This document shows, piece after piece, positions 1 to 7,955 of a stretch of DNA of 64,000 bases. The stretch comes from JAFLTL01 sp964389525. Lineage in GTDB: Bacteria; Bacteroidota; Bacteroidia; Bacteroidales; Muribaculaceae. The notes under the pieces are model-generated. The model made no database searches, was not told where the DNA came from, and saw only the letters and a list, made by a program, of their open reading frames with translations. The stretch lies in NCBI GenBank assembly GCA_964389525.1, contig CAYMEX010000009.1, forward strand, positions 1-64,000. Reading direction: 5' to 3'. The position numbers and the translations under genes were made by a program. Every line of letters starts with the position of its first letter. The stretch's first letter is position 1.

Positions 1-3000
1 GCCCAGAACAGGACAGTCACAGGTGTCGTGACCGACGAGGGCGGTGACCCTGTTGTCGGCGCCACGGTGCTTGTGGAGGGGACAACGCTTGGCACGCAGA
101 CCGACATCGACGGTCGATTCCGCATCGCCAACGTTCCCTCGAGTGCGCACAATCTGCGCGTCAGCTACGTGGGCATGACCTCGCAGACGGTCAAGATCGT
201 CACGGGCGAGATCAAAGTCGTTCTCGGAACCGACTCTGAAATGCTCGACGAGGTTGTGGTAACCGCTATGGGTATCTCCCGTTCGGAGAAGTCGCTCGGC
301 TACTCGGCCACGCAGGTCGATGCCGCCGAAATCGAGAAATCACAGACAACCAATGTGATGTCGGCACTTCAGGGTAAGGTTGCCGGTCTGCAGGTCATGA
401 CAATGGGTGCGGCTCCCGGATCAGCCAACAACGTTCAGATCCGTGGCATCGGATCGGTCAGTGGTTCCAACCAGCCGCTTTATGTGGTAGACGGTGTACC
501 TCTGGAGACAAAGACACTGTCAGGATCAGGACAGAATCTGGCAACAGGCGGTGTCGCCAACATCGCTCCCGACGACATAGCTTCGCTGACCGTTCTCAAG
601 GGTGCCGCTGCTACGGCTCTCTACGGCTCACGTGCCTCAAACGGTGTCATCATCATCACCACCAAGAGCGGCGGTGAGAATGGCGACGGCAAGAATTATC
701 AGATCACATACAGTGGAAATGTCGAGGCCAGCCGTGTAGGATATCTCCCCGAAATGCAGAACAAATGGGGACAGGGATGGAATGGCAACCAGACATACAT
801 TGAAAACGGCTCATGGGGTCCCGCTCTTAACGGATCGGCTCAGCCTTTCGGTCCGGTTTACAACGGCCAGCAGCTTGTCGGCAAGTATTCGGCTGTGAAA
901 GACAATGTCCGCGACTTCTTTGACACCGGCATCACGCAGAACCACAATGTAGCCTTGTCAGGCACATCCAAGGACAAAACGATGACCTACTATGCCTCCT
1001 ACTCCTACACGGGGCAGGACGGAGTCATGCCCACCGACAAAGACTCATACAACCGTAACACAATCGCGCTTCGCGGCTCTTTCCAGCCCAAAAGCTGGGT
1101 GAAAGTGTCATCGGCCATGAGTTTTGCAAAATACACCACAAAGAGTGTAGGCTCATACCAGGGCACATCGGTTATCGACGGTATTTTTGAAATGCCCCGC
1201 AACATGTCGACCTCCTACCTGAAGGATACAAGCAATCCGTTCAATACTCCGGCGGCATACTTCACTCCTTACGGAATCACGAACCCTTACTGGGCACTTG
1301 AGAACAACAAGTTTGAGGTTGGAGGCAAACAGATCTACGGCAAGATGCAGCTCGATCTGTATCCGGTCAAGGGACTCACACTTACATACCGTTTCGGCTT
1401 CGACTATACCGACTATGACTCAAAACAGGGATATCCTCAAATATCGCTGACTGACGATCTCATTGATCAGGACTATGGATATGCTCCTTCGGCGATGAAT
1501 CAGGACGGTTACGTCTACGCGCGTTACAGCCGTGGTTACGAAACTAATAATGACTTCCTTGCCAACTACGCCACCAAGTTCCTTGACGATCGTCTTGATT
1601 TCGGAGCTACTGTCGGTCTCAATATCAATGAGCGAGGCAATACGCTGATGTATGGTCAGTCCGACAAGCTGGGTATCTATACTGGTTTCTGGGATCTGAG
1701 CAATGGTGCTACAAAATCAACTCTGGCCGAAAGTCAGTGGAAACGTCGCCTTGTGGGCCTGTTCGCTGATGTAACTTTCGGCTGGGATGAGTTCCTTTAT
1801 CTTGACGTTACCGCACGTAACGACTGGTCGTCGACTCTGCCCATTGGTGATAACTCTTTCTTCTATCCTGGAGCCACACTGTCAGGTATCTTTACCAAAT
1901 TTATCGATAACAAAGACATCCTTTCTTTCGGTAAAGTACGTCTCGCCTATGGTAAGACCGGTAACGATGCAAGCGTTTATCAGACGATGACACGCTTTAT
2001 GCAGGCCTATTCCGGAGGATATTATATCACCGCTCTCACATTCCCGTTCAACAGCATAAACGCTTTCATGGCATCGGCTACAGCAGGAGCCAAGACATTG
2101 CGTCCTGAAATGACCTCGGAATTTGAAGTCGGTACCAACCTTAAGTTCTTCAATGGCCGCATTGATATTGATGCAGCGTACTACAACCGCATTACCGACG
2201 ACCAGATATTCACACTGCCTACCGATCCGGCTTCAGGATTCAGCTCGCAGGTTGTAAACTTCGGTAAGGTACGCAACCGTGGCGTCGAACTTATGGTTAA
2301 CTTCATCCCCGTGCAGACACGCGACTGGCAATGGGAAATCGGCCTGAACTGGACCAAAAACTACAATAAGGTGCTCTCGCTGCCTGAGGGTATGGGCGGC
2401 AAGACCTCGATTTATGGTTTCACGGCAGGCAATGACAATGTTCAGGCTTATGCCGAAGTCGGTAAACCTATCGGACAGTTCTACACCTATCTTCCCACCT
2501 ATGTCGATGACAAATCCAGCCAGTACTATGGTAATATTGTTGTGGACCGATATGGACGCCCTGTTGTGAACACCGGCAACGGAATTCAGGACACCGGCCT
2601 CAACATGCAGCATGACTGGATCGGAGGTATCACGACTTCACTCACATGGAAGAGCCTGACTCTTAGCGCAGCCTTTGATATCCGTCAGGGCGGCTACATG
2701 TTCTCCCGCACTAAGAACCTGATGCAGTTCACCGGCAACGGCATCGTCACCTCATACAACAACCGCAATCCGTTTATCATCCCGAATTCAGTGGTCGCCA
2801 CCAACGACGGGTACGCTCCCAATACAACACCTATACTTTGGTCTGACGGAGGTCTGCAGAGCTACTATGACTCCGGTTACGGTAATGCCGGTCTGGCATA
2901 TCTTCTCGACCGTTCATATACCAAACTCCGCAACCTGTCGCTTACATGGAGTCTGCCCAGGAAGTGGCTTGATAAGATCGATCTTACCGGCGTAGACATC

Positions 3001-3174
3001 ACAGCCTACGGCAACAATCTCTTCACATGGACCGCCAAAGGAAACCACTATATCGATCCTGAGACTACCACGATCAGTTCGAGCTCATATGGTGACATGG
3101 CAACACAGTTCGGTGAGATGTACACTAACCCTTCCAACCGGATTTTCGGTCTTAATCTGAAAGTAATCTATTAA
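1..3174 (+). CDS. SusC/RagA-family TonB-dependent outer-membrane receptor (5' partial)
   Basis: The frame is open from base 1, so the gene starts upstream of the window; about 1057 residues are visible and the signal peptide is missing. The visible part opens with a carboxypeptidase-regulatory-like beta-sandwich (VTDEGGDPVVGATVLVEGT), then a plug domain (LQGKVAGLQV, IRGIGSVSG, PLYVVDGVP, SRASNGVIIITTK), then a long TonB-dependent beta-barrel ending in a typical short C-terminal strand (LNLKVIY). Family knowledge: SusC proteins import a nutrient across the outer membrane, powered by TonB-ExbBD, with a SusD lid. The SusD partner starts 14 bases downstream. The substrate cannot be read from this sequence, and no glycoside hydrolase lies in the visible part of the operon. 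Confidence 0.95.
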   Translation, partial: AQNRTVTGVVTDEGGDPVVGATVLVEGTTLGTQTDIDGRFRIANVPSSAHNLRVSYVGMTSQTVKIVTGEIKVVLGTDSEMLDEVVVTAMGISRSEKSLGYSATQVDAAEIEKSQTTNVMSALQGKVAGLQVMTMGAAPGSANNVQIRGIGSVSGSNQPLYVVDGVPLETKTLSGSGQNLATGGVANIAPDDIASLTVLKGAAATALYGSRASNGVIIITTKSGGENGDGKNYQITYSGNVEASRVGYLPEMQNKWGQGWNGNQTYIENGSWGPALNGSAQPFGPVYNGQQLVGKYSAVKDNVRDFFDTGITQNHNVALSGTSKDKTMTYYASYSYTGQDGVMPTDKDSYNRNTIALRGSFQPKSWVKVSSAMSFAKYTTKSVGSYQGTSVIDGIFEMPRNMSTSYLKDTSNPFNTPAAYFTPYGITNPYWALENNKFEVGGKQIYGKMQLDLYPVKGLTLTYRFGFDYTDYDSKQGYPQISLTDDLIDQDYGYAPSAMNQDGYVYARYSRGYETNNDFLANYATKFLDDRLDFGATVGLNINERGNTLMYGQSDKLGIYTGFWDLSNGATKSTLAESQWKRRLVGLFADVTFGWDEFLYLDVTARNDWSSTLPIGDNSFFYPGATLSGIFTKFIDNKDILSFGKVRLAYGKTGNDASVYQTMTRFMQAYSGGYYITALTFPFNSINAFMASATAGAKTLRPEMTSEFEVGTNLKFFNGRIDIDAAYYNRITDDQIFTLPTDPASGFSSQVVNFGKVRNRGVELMVNFIPVQTRDWQWEIGLNWTKNYNKVLSLPEGMGGKTSIYGFTAGNDNVQAYAEVGKPIGQFYTYLPTYVDDKSSQYYGNIVVDRYGRPVVNTGNGIQDTGLNMQHDWIGGITTSLTWKSLTLSAAFDIRQGGYMFSRTKNLMQFTGNGIVTSYNNRNPFIIPNSVVATNDGYAPNTTPILWSDGGLQSYYDSGYGNAGLAYLLDRSYTKLRNLSLTWSLPRKWLDKIDLTGVDITAYGNNLFTWTAKGNHYIDPETTTISSSSYGDMATQFGEMYTNPSNRIFGLNLKVIY

Positions 3175-3188
3175 CAGCTAAGACTCAG

Positions 3189-4685
3189 ATGAAGAAATAT
3201 ATAATTCCATCATTGGTGTTGGCGGTGGCTTCCATGACTTCATGCGACAGTTATCTCGACATCAACACTAACCCGAACTCACCATCTGAATCAAGTCTTG
3301 ACAATGACTTGATTTATCCGGCGGTTGAGATGGCATATGCCTCGAACGTTGGTGACTATCTGCGCACATGTTCCGGATTTCTCGTGCAGTACTACGCTCA
3401 GTATTGTGGAACTTCCAACTATATTGTGTTCAGTCAGTTCCAGCCCACTCAAGCACGTACAAGCACATTCTATTCGCAGTTTAACCTGAGGGTGCTTTCC
3501 AACGCTTCGATTGTCAAGGAGAAAGCTGCGGCCGAGGGTGACTGGGCTACATACCTTGCCGCAACCGTCATGAGCACTGCAACATATCAGGTTCTCATCG
3601 ATATGTACGGTGAGACGCCCTATACTGAGGCTCTTGACTCTGAGAACGCAATGCCAAAGTATGACACCGGAGAAGATGTCTATGCGGGCATTCTTCAGGA
3701 ACTTGATGATGCTATTGCTAAAGTTACTGACAGGAATCAGGCAACTGCCAAATCAATTCTGATCCCCAACGGAACTGCTGAAGCCTGGATAAAGGTTGCA
3801 AATGCTCTAAAGCTCAAGATTATGATGCGTGAGCACAACGCAGTCAACGTATCTTCTCAGCTTCAGGCTCTGATCAATGAAAACAACTTCCCCGCATCAG
3901 ATGTGGAGTGGGCCAATTGCTGGCAGAATGCCGCAGGAAAGGCCAACCCCTTTTATAGCGAGGATTTTGCAGACTGGGGATCTCAGAAGAACACTGTTCT
4001 GAATGCGGCGCTCGCCGTGACAATGAATGCCTATGCAGACGGTCGACTGAGAGCTTATTTCCAGCCGTCGCTTTACGATGGTAAATTCAATGGATCCATA
4101 TCAGGGACCAATCTGTCGACAGCTGCAAGCCCGTATAAGACACAGGCATACTGGAGTCGTCCGAACATGGCTTACGACAGCCCTGTATCGTTCATATCAA
4201 AAGCCGAAATCGAGTTCTTCCTCGCCGAATACTATGCCGAGAACGGTAATGTGGCGGCTGGACGCCAACACTATGAAGCTGCTATAAACGCTTCGTTCGC
4301 AAGTGCAGGTGTTTCGGGTGCCGATGCTGCGATTGCAGCCTATCCTTTTACCGAAAGCAAGTGGAAAGAGTCTCTTGGCGTTCAGAAGTGGGTGCATCTG
4401 TCGGGCGTCAATACTTATGAAGGATGGTGTGAGGCCCGCCGTCTCGATTATCCTACTTTTGATACGGCTGTGTCCGGATCAGACATGTATTCCGGTGCTA
4501 CAAACTGCGATGTCGATGTATCGCTTCTCTCTCCTGGCCATTTATACACTCCCTATCAGGTCTACTCTGAGATCGGAGACAATAAGATCGCCGAGAGATT
4601 CCCGTACTCGACAGCATCGGAGAACACTAACGACAATGTTCCGGATTTTCCGGGCTTTACTGCTCCTATTTTCTGGGCAAAATGA
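3189..4685 (+). CDS. SusD-like outer-membrane lipoprotein
   Basis: A 498-residue lipoprotein with a type II signal peptide (lipobox ending at Cys19, MTSC-DSYLD). The YLDINTNPNSPS start is typical of the SusD-like_2 branch of SusD/RagB proteins, which sit on the cell surface and form the lid of the SusC channel. The middle is rich in helices with TPR-like spacing (WIKVANALKLKIMMREHN, FFLAEYYAENGN, YEAAINASF). It directly follows the SusC gene with a 13-base gap, so the two are almost certainly co-transcribed and form one import complex. The branch often accompanies small Ig-like and lipid-binding lipoproteins, as seen here. The ligand is unknown. Confidence 0.93.
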   Translation: MKKYIIPSLVLAVASMTSCDSYLDINTNPNSPSESSLDNDLIYPAVEMAYASNVGDYLRTCSGFLVQYYAQYCGTSNYIVFSQFQPTQARTSTFYSQFNLRVLSNASIVKEKAAAEGDWATYLAATVMSTATYQVLIDMYGETPYTEALDSENAMPKYDTGEDVYAGILQELDDAIAKVTDRNQATAKSILIPNGTAEAWIKVANALKLKIMMREHNAVNVSSQLQALINENNFPASDVEWANCWQNAAGKANPFYSEDFADWGSQKNTVLNAALAVTMNAYADGRLRAYFQPSLYDGKFNGSISGTNLSTAASPYKTQAYWSRPNMAYDSPVSFISKAEIEFFLAEYYAENGNVAAGRQHYEAAINASFASAGVSGADAAIAAYPFTESKWKESLGVQKWVHLSGVNTYEGWCEARRLDYPTFDTAVSGSDMYSGATNCDVDVSLLSPGHLYTPYQVYSEIGDNKIAERFPYSTASENTNDNVPDFPGFTAPIFWAK

Positions 4686-4701
4686 TCAACAGTGCTAAAG
4701 A

Positions 4702-5532
4702 ATGGTTATGAAAAAAATAATATTATCAACCCTGCTCTCCGGCGTGCTGCTTTCATTCGCCTCGTGCTCGGACAGTAAGCAGGATGAACCATGGATACAA
4801 TGGTATCCCGTCGTAACACTTGAGGGCAGCGAAACCTGTGAGGTTGAGATGGGATCAGACTGGACACTGCCCGGTTTCACTGCCGTGAACACGATGACGG
4901 GTGAGGACGCGTCATCGGCTGTTGAAGTTCTGATATACGACATTCTCAACAACGACTATGTCAGTTCGATCGATGTGAATACGCCCGGAATGTACACGGT
5001 GTACTATAATTCCTATGGCAGTGAGGTGCATACCGATCCGTCTGTGTCAAAAACACGTACCGTGTATGTCTACGATTCGTCGGTAAATACCAATCTTTCG
5101 GGTACATATATGGTAAATCTCGATGACAGTTATCGTGTCCGTTATGCTGGAGCAAACGCTGGTCAGAAGTTCTCGTTCGCAACAGTAGCAGAGTCCAATG
5201 GCAATGATGTCAGCGCCGGAATACCTGTAAAATTCGAGCAGGTTGTCCCCGGTATCTTCTATGTGGACGATATCGAGGCCGGACTTGTTACATCGCTTTA
5301 CGGATACGGCCCGGCATACCCGACGCTGAATTTCCAGATGCACGCCTATGTCTCGCTTAACAAAGACAATGAGATTTCATTGCTGACCACAACATTCGGT
5401 TACAGTGGATGGGCCGCAAACTATGCAATCACTGATTTCAGCGGCGAGTATGACCCTCAGACCGGAGCCATTACATACAAAGCAGACCTCTCAAGGCAGG
5501 GGTTCAATCTTGATGTAGTGCTGGAACCCTAA
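4702..5532 (+). CDS. Surface lipoprotein with Ig-like (DUF5011/BT_2262-type) domain
   Basis: A 276-residue protein with a lipoprotein signal peptide (LSFASC, Cys22 from this start). An internal ATG at 4708 gives the tidier start MKKIILSTLL and is equally possible. Residues of about 30-125 have the pattern of a bacterial Ig-like domain (PGMYTVYYNSYGSE, then a TRTVYVYDS strand), as in lipoproteins encoded after SusC/SusD-like_2 pairs in Bacteroides. The remaining 150 residues look like a beta-rich domain with no motif I can name. Third gene of the operon, 16 bases after susD. It is probably a surface glycan- or lipid-binding accessory protein; this is inferred from context. Confidence 0.75.
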   Translation: MVMKKIILSTLLSGVLLSFASCSDSKQDEPWIQWYPVVTLEGSETCEVEMGSDWTLPGFTAVNTMTGEDASSAVEVLIYDILNNDYVSSIDVNTPGMYTVYYNSYGSEVHTDPSVSKTRTVYVYDSSVNTNLSGTYMVNLDDSYRVRYAGANAGQKFSFATVAESNGNDVSAGIPVKFEQVVPGIFYVDDIEAGLVTSLYGYGPAYPTLNFQMHAYVSLNKDNEISLLTTTFGYSGWAANYAITDFSGEYDPQTGAITYKADLSRQGFNLDVVLEP

Positions 5533-5545
5533 ATAATTTGCAACT

Positions 5546-6064
5546 ATGATTAAGAATATATTAAAGGTCTTTGCCGTTATTCTTGCTGTTCTTGGACTTT
5601 CGTCCTGTGCCAAAGAGGAGATAGGCGGCACGGCCGTGCAGGATATGGCCGGAGAATGGTATGTCAAAGTCGACGGAGTCGATAGCAACGGTAATGTGGT
5701 TGCTGAAGACCCGTTTGGGATGGGCTATTTCCCGCTTTACACCTATAACACCAACGACAATTCTCCAAGTCATATGTACGTCAATGACGATCAGAACTTT
5801 TGGAAATTCTGTGTCATTGTCGACGTAAACTATGAGGCCGGTACATTTCAGGTCGTGGGCGCAGAGGATTCCTATAACGGGATCAGTGTTGACATCGCCG
5901 ACGGAGCCATTGTAAAGGACGGCACAGTGTCGCAGTCTGGCTATACAGTCGACAGCATCAGCTTCAAGGTGAAGTTTGAGGATGACGACTATGTAGGAGT
6001 TTACTACGACGCCCTCTGGATACATGGTTATCGCCGTACAGGTCTGAACGGAGGATACGATTAA
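5546..6064 (+). CDS. Lipid-binding putative hydrolase family lipoprotein
   Basis: A 172-residue lipoprotein (LGLSSC, Cys21). The pattern MAGEWYVKVDGVDSNG, then YTYNTNDNSP, then the C-terminal VGVYYDALWIHGYRRTGLN resembles the small family annotated as lipid-binding putative hydrolase (PF12888), which commonly closes SusC/SusD-like_2 operons in Bacteroides. I see no catalytic triad, so hydrolase is only the family name. It is last in the operon, 13 bases after the Ig-like lipoprotein, and is followed by the hairpin array. Family assignment is by remembered pattern and would need a profile search to confirm. Confidence 0.7.
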   Translation: MIKNILKVFAVILAVLGLSSCAKEEIGGTAVQDMAGEWYVKVDGVDSNGNVVAEDPFGMGYFPLYTYNTNDNSPSHMYVNDDQNFWKFCVIVDVNYEAGTFQVVGAEDSYNGISVDIADGAIVKDGTVSQSGYTVDSISFKVKFEDDDYVGVYYDALWIHGYRRTGLNGGYD

Positions 6065-6101
6065 GCCTCAATAAACTGCATCTTTTTATCCCTTAATAGT
6101 C

Positions 6102-6130
6102 GGCGCGGGGCCCTTGGTGGGTCTCGCGCC
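6102..6130 (+). terminator. Candidate terminator hairpin of the SusCD operon
   Basis: Twelve-base arms (GGCGCGGGGCCC and GGGTCTCGCGCC) around a TTGGT loop with two mismatches, 37 bases after the last stop. There is no T run directly after it, so it may instead be the first hairpin of the array that follows. Confidence 0.45.
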
Positions 6131-6403
6131 GGCGCCGTTTCAGCGGGCGCGGGTTGCACCTGCCACTCGCGCACCCCCCCCTATTAGCTACAATAGCTAT
6201 CACAGCTATCCTCACACAAAGTCACCGATAGGATGCAAAAATGCCTTTCAGGCATTTTTTTCGCCTTCAGCGGAGACAGAGGCAGTGGGCGGCGGCGAGC
6301 CGCGGTAGCGGCGTCACACGAACTGCACCGGGGCATCGCAGATGCCTTGACGGTTGCACTTGCTATGCCTGCAACTCCGTCGGAGGCGATGCGATGTAAG
6401 AAA

Positions 6404-6497
6404 ATGCCTGAAAGGCATTTCAAAAACCGTAGCCGGGTACACCGTCAGGTGTGCCCGGTGAAAAAAAAAACGCCCATAAAGCGTGTCTGAAAGACAC
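6404..6497 (+). repeat. Composite hairpin module A, copy 1
   Basis: Three hairpins in fixed order: ATGCCT-GAA-AGGCAT, a CCGGG.ACACC/GGTGT.CCCGG stem with loop GTCA, an A-rich spacer, then GTGTCT-GAA-AGACAC. Similar 90-base copies lie at 6790-6879 (inverted), 26509-26598 and 26962-27051. Confidence 0.85.
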
Positions 6498-6789
6498 CTT
6501 GTTACACATATCATACATGGGCGCTATCGCGCGCGCAGCCCGTGAAACGGGCGTAACATGTGCGAGCACTGGGTGAGCGAAGCGAACCCATTGTACGATG
6601 CACTCCCTCACAGAGCTGCAGCGCAGCGACACATGTGTGCGCATCTTGTTTCGCAGCTCCGCAGCTCCATATTACTACGCTCATCTACAACGCGCTCACT
6701 TCGTTCGCACGGTGCTACACATGTTGCGCCGCGCTGCGGCTACCCACCACCGCACCCTTGCGTCCGTCGGAGACGGAGGCTGTAACAAG

Positions 6790-6879
6790 GTGTCTTTCAG
6801 ACACGCTTAATGGACGCTTTTTTACCGGGCACACCTTGCGGTGTACCCGGCTAATGTTTTTGCAATGCCTTTCAGGCAT
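6790..6879 (-). repeat. Composite hairpin module A, copy 2 (inverted)
   Basis: Reverse-complement arrangement of module A: GTGTCT-TTC-AGACAC, then the ACACC-type CCGGG stem, then ATGCCT-TTC-AGGCAT. With copy 1 it forms a large inverted repeat about 290 bases apart. Confidence 0.85.
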
Positions 6880-7255
6880 TTTTTCCATCACCCTCGACGG
6901 CGGTGAGCATCGCCACACGAGTAGCACCGGGGCATCGCAGATGCCACAACCCGGCGTAGCCGGAGATTAACCCCATCCTGTGAGCGAAGCGAACAGGGTG
7001 GGGACTGCATCCATCGTCGCAACCAGTCTCGCAGAGACTGAACCGACTCCCCCCATATCGGGCGCAACATATGTAAGTGCCGAAGGCACGAGATAATATT
7101 AGCCACACATCGAGCGCGACAAGCGCGATGGTGTGGGGTAAAATCGTTCTGCCAAAACGCGGCCTCGGAGAGGTCATATATCCGACATCTTCGATGCCGT
7201 TTCTTTGGACTTTTTTTACCCCATGCCTTCGCTACGCTCGACATGGGGCTTGGTA

Positions 7256-7786
7256 TTATAATCCGTCTTCGACGGAGGCAAGGGCGGCGGCGATGGCGGC
7301 GGAAAGCGCCGTGGCCGACGGAGCGTGCAGGTCATCGAAAACCGCCGTTATGCGGCCGCCTCCATCCGCGATGTATATGCGCGGTATGCCCACCGTGGCA
7401 AAAAGGTTGTAGACAGCCCTGTCGCTCTGCGCCGCGAAGGGCAGCGTCAGACCCTGTTCGCTCCAATAGTCCGACACGGCATCAGCCTCCTCCTCGCGCG
7501 CTATGGCCACAAAGGCCACACCGGCGTCAGCGGCATACTCCTCATAGACACGCTGCACAACCGGCAGTTCATTGCGGCAGTCACCACACCCGGTGTTGAA
7601 AAAGACAATCACCGCCACCCTCCCCCGCAGGCCGGCTGCTGTTACGGTTTCGCCGCTGTCGAGCACGACAGAAAAGGCCGGAAGCATGTCACCAGCCTCC
7701 ACGCCTCTGTTCTCGTCATCGCCCTCCTTGACGCACGAGACGAGCAACAGTGCCACCGTTGCCAAAAATGCCGGAATAAATCTCAT
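7256..7786 (-). CDS. TlpA-like redoxin lipoprotein
   Basis: A 176-residue lipoprotein (LLVSC, Cys18) with a thioredoxin fold of the TlpA/redoxin type. It shows FFNTGCGDCRNELP with a CxxC pair at Cys67 and Cys70, a cis-proline segment VGIPRIYI, and a final strand GRITAVF. Such proteins are periplasmic, membrane-anchored thiol oxidoreductases. It is transcribed in the same direction as the fimbrial operon and follows it by 169 bases of repeats, so it may be a distal operon member helping folding or redox control of the fimbrial lipoproteins; that is inference. Oddity: the last residues (SVEDGL) and the stop are encoded by a repeat copy (CCGTC-TTC-GACGG hairpin) that also occurs in array R2, so its 3' end appears to be built from the repeat. 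Confidence 0.88.
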   Translation of the reverse strand: MRFIPAFLATVALLLVSCVKEGDDENRGVEAGDMLPAFSVVLDSGETVTAAGLRGRVAVIVFFNTGCGDCRNELPVVQRVYEEYAADAGVAFVAIAREEEADAVSDYWSEQGLTLPFAAQSDRAVYNLFATVGIPRIYIADGGGRITAVFDDLHAPSATALSAAIAAALASVEDGL

Positions 7787-7955
7787 TTTTCAGTAAAAAT
7801 CGTGTTTCCGTCTGCTGTCGGTGATGTAGGGACGCACGGTCGGTGCGTCCGATGTCGATTACGGGGTGTAGGGGCGTGCGACAGTACGCCCACCAATCAG
7901 AAACGACATTTGTCGGCGGACGGGGGATCAGTCCCGCCCACCGTTATCTCGCAAT
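7787..7955. repeat. Hairpin spacer with H1, H2 and H3 repeats
   Basis: Holds three hairpins shared with the other spacers of this locus: H1 (GGACGCAC-GGTCG-GTGCGTCC, 7830-7850), H2 (7868-7893, arms GGGCGT and ACGCCC around an eight-base loop) and H3 (about 7915-7940, GC-rich arms GGGGAT/GTCCC). Confidence 0.85.

Larger units (their letters stand above)
6065..7255. repeat. Hairpin array R1 (about 1.2 kb, non-coding)
   Basis: No credible gene lies in this interval between the convergent ends of the SusCD operon and the redoxin gene. It is packed with short near-perfect inverted repeats: ATGCCT-TTC-AGGCAT at 6241-6255, ATGCCT-GAA-AGGCAT at 6404-6418, CCGGG..CCCGG at 6433-6458, GTGTCT-GAA-AGACAC at 6483-6497, inverted copies at 6790-6804 and 6865-6879, GGCATC-GCA-GATGCC near 6932, a CCCCA..TGGGG stem near 6972-7004 and CCCCATG..CATGGGG near 7220-7246. 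Most loops are three bases of the form GNA on one strand. The same modules recur in R2 about 20 kb away. Open frames here are compositional artefacts. Confidence 0.85.

Noticed and set aside
1..6064. Complete polysaccharide utilisation locus
   Set aside because: No glycoside hydrolase, lyase or hybrid regulator is visible; only transporter and lipoprotein genes, and the upstream part is outside the window.
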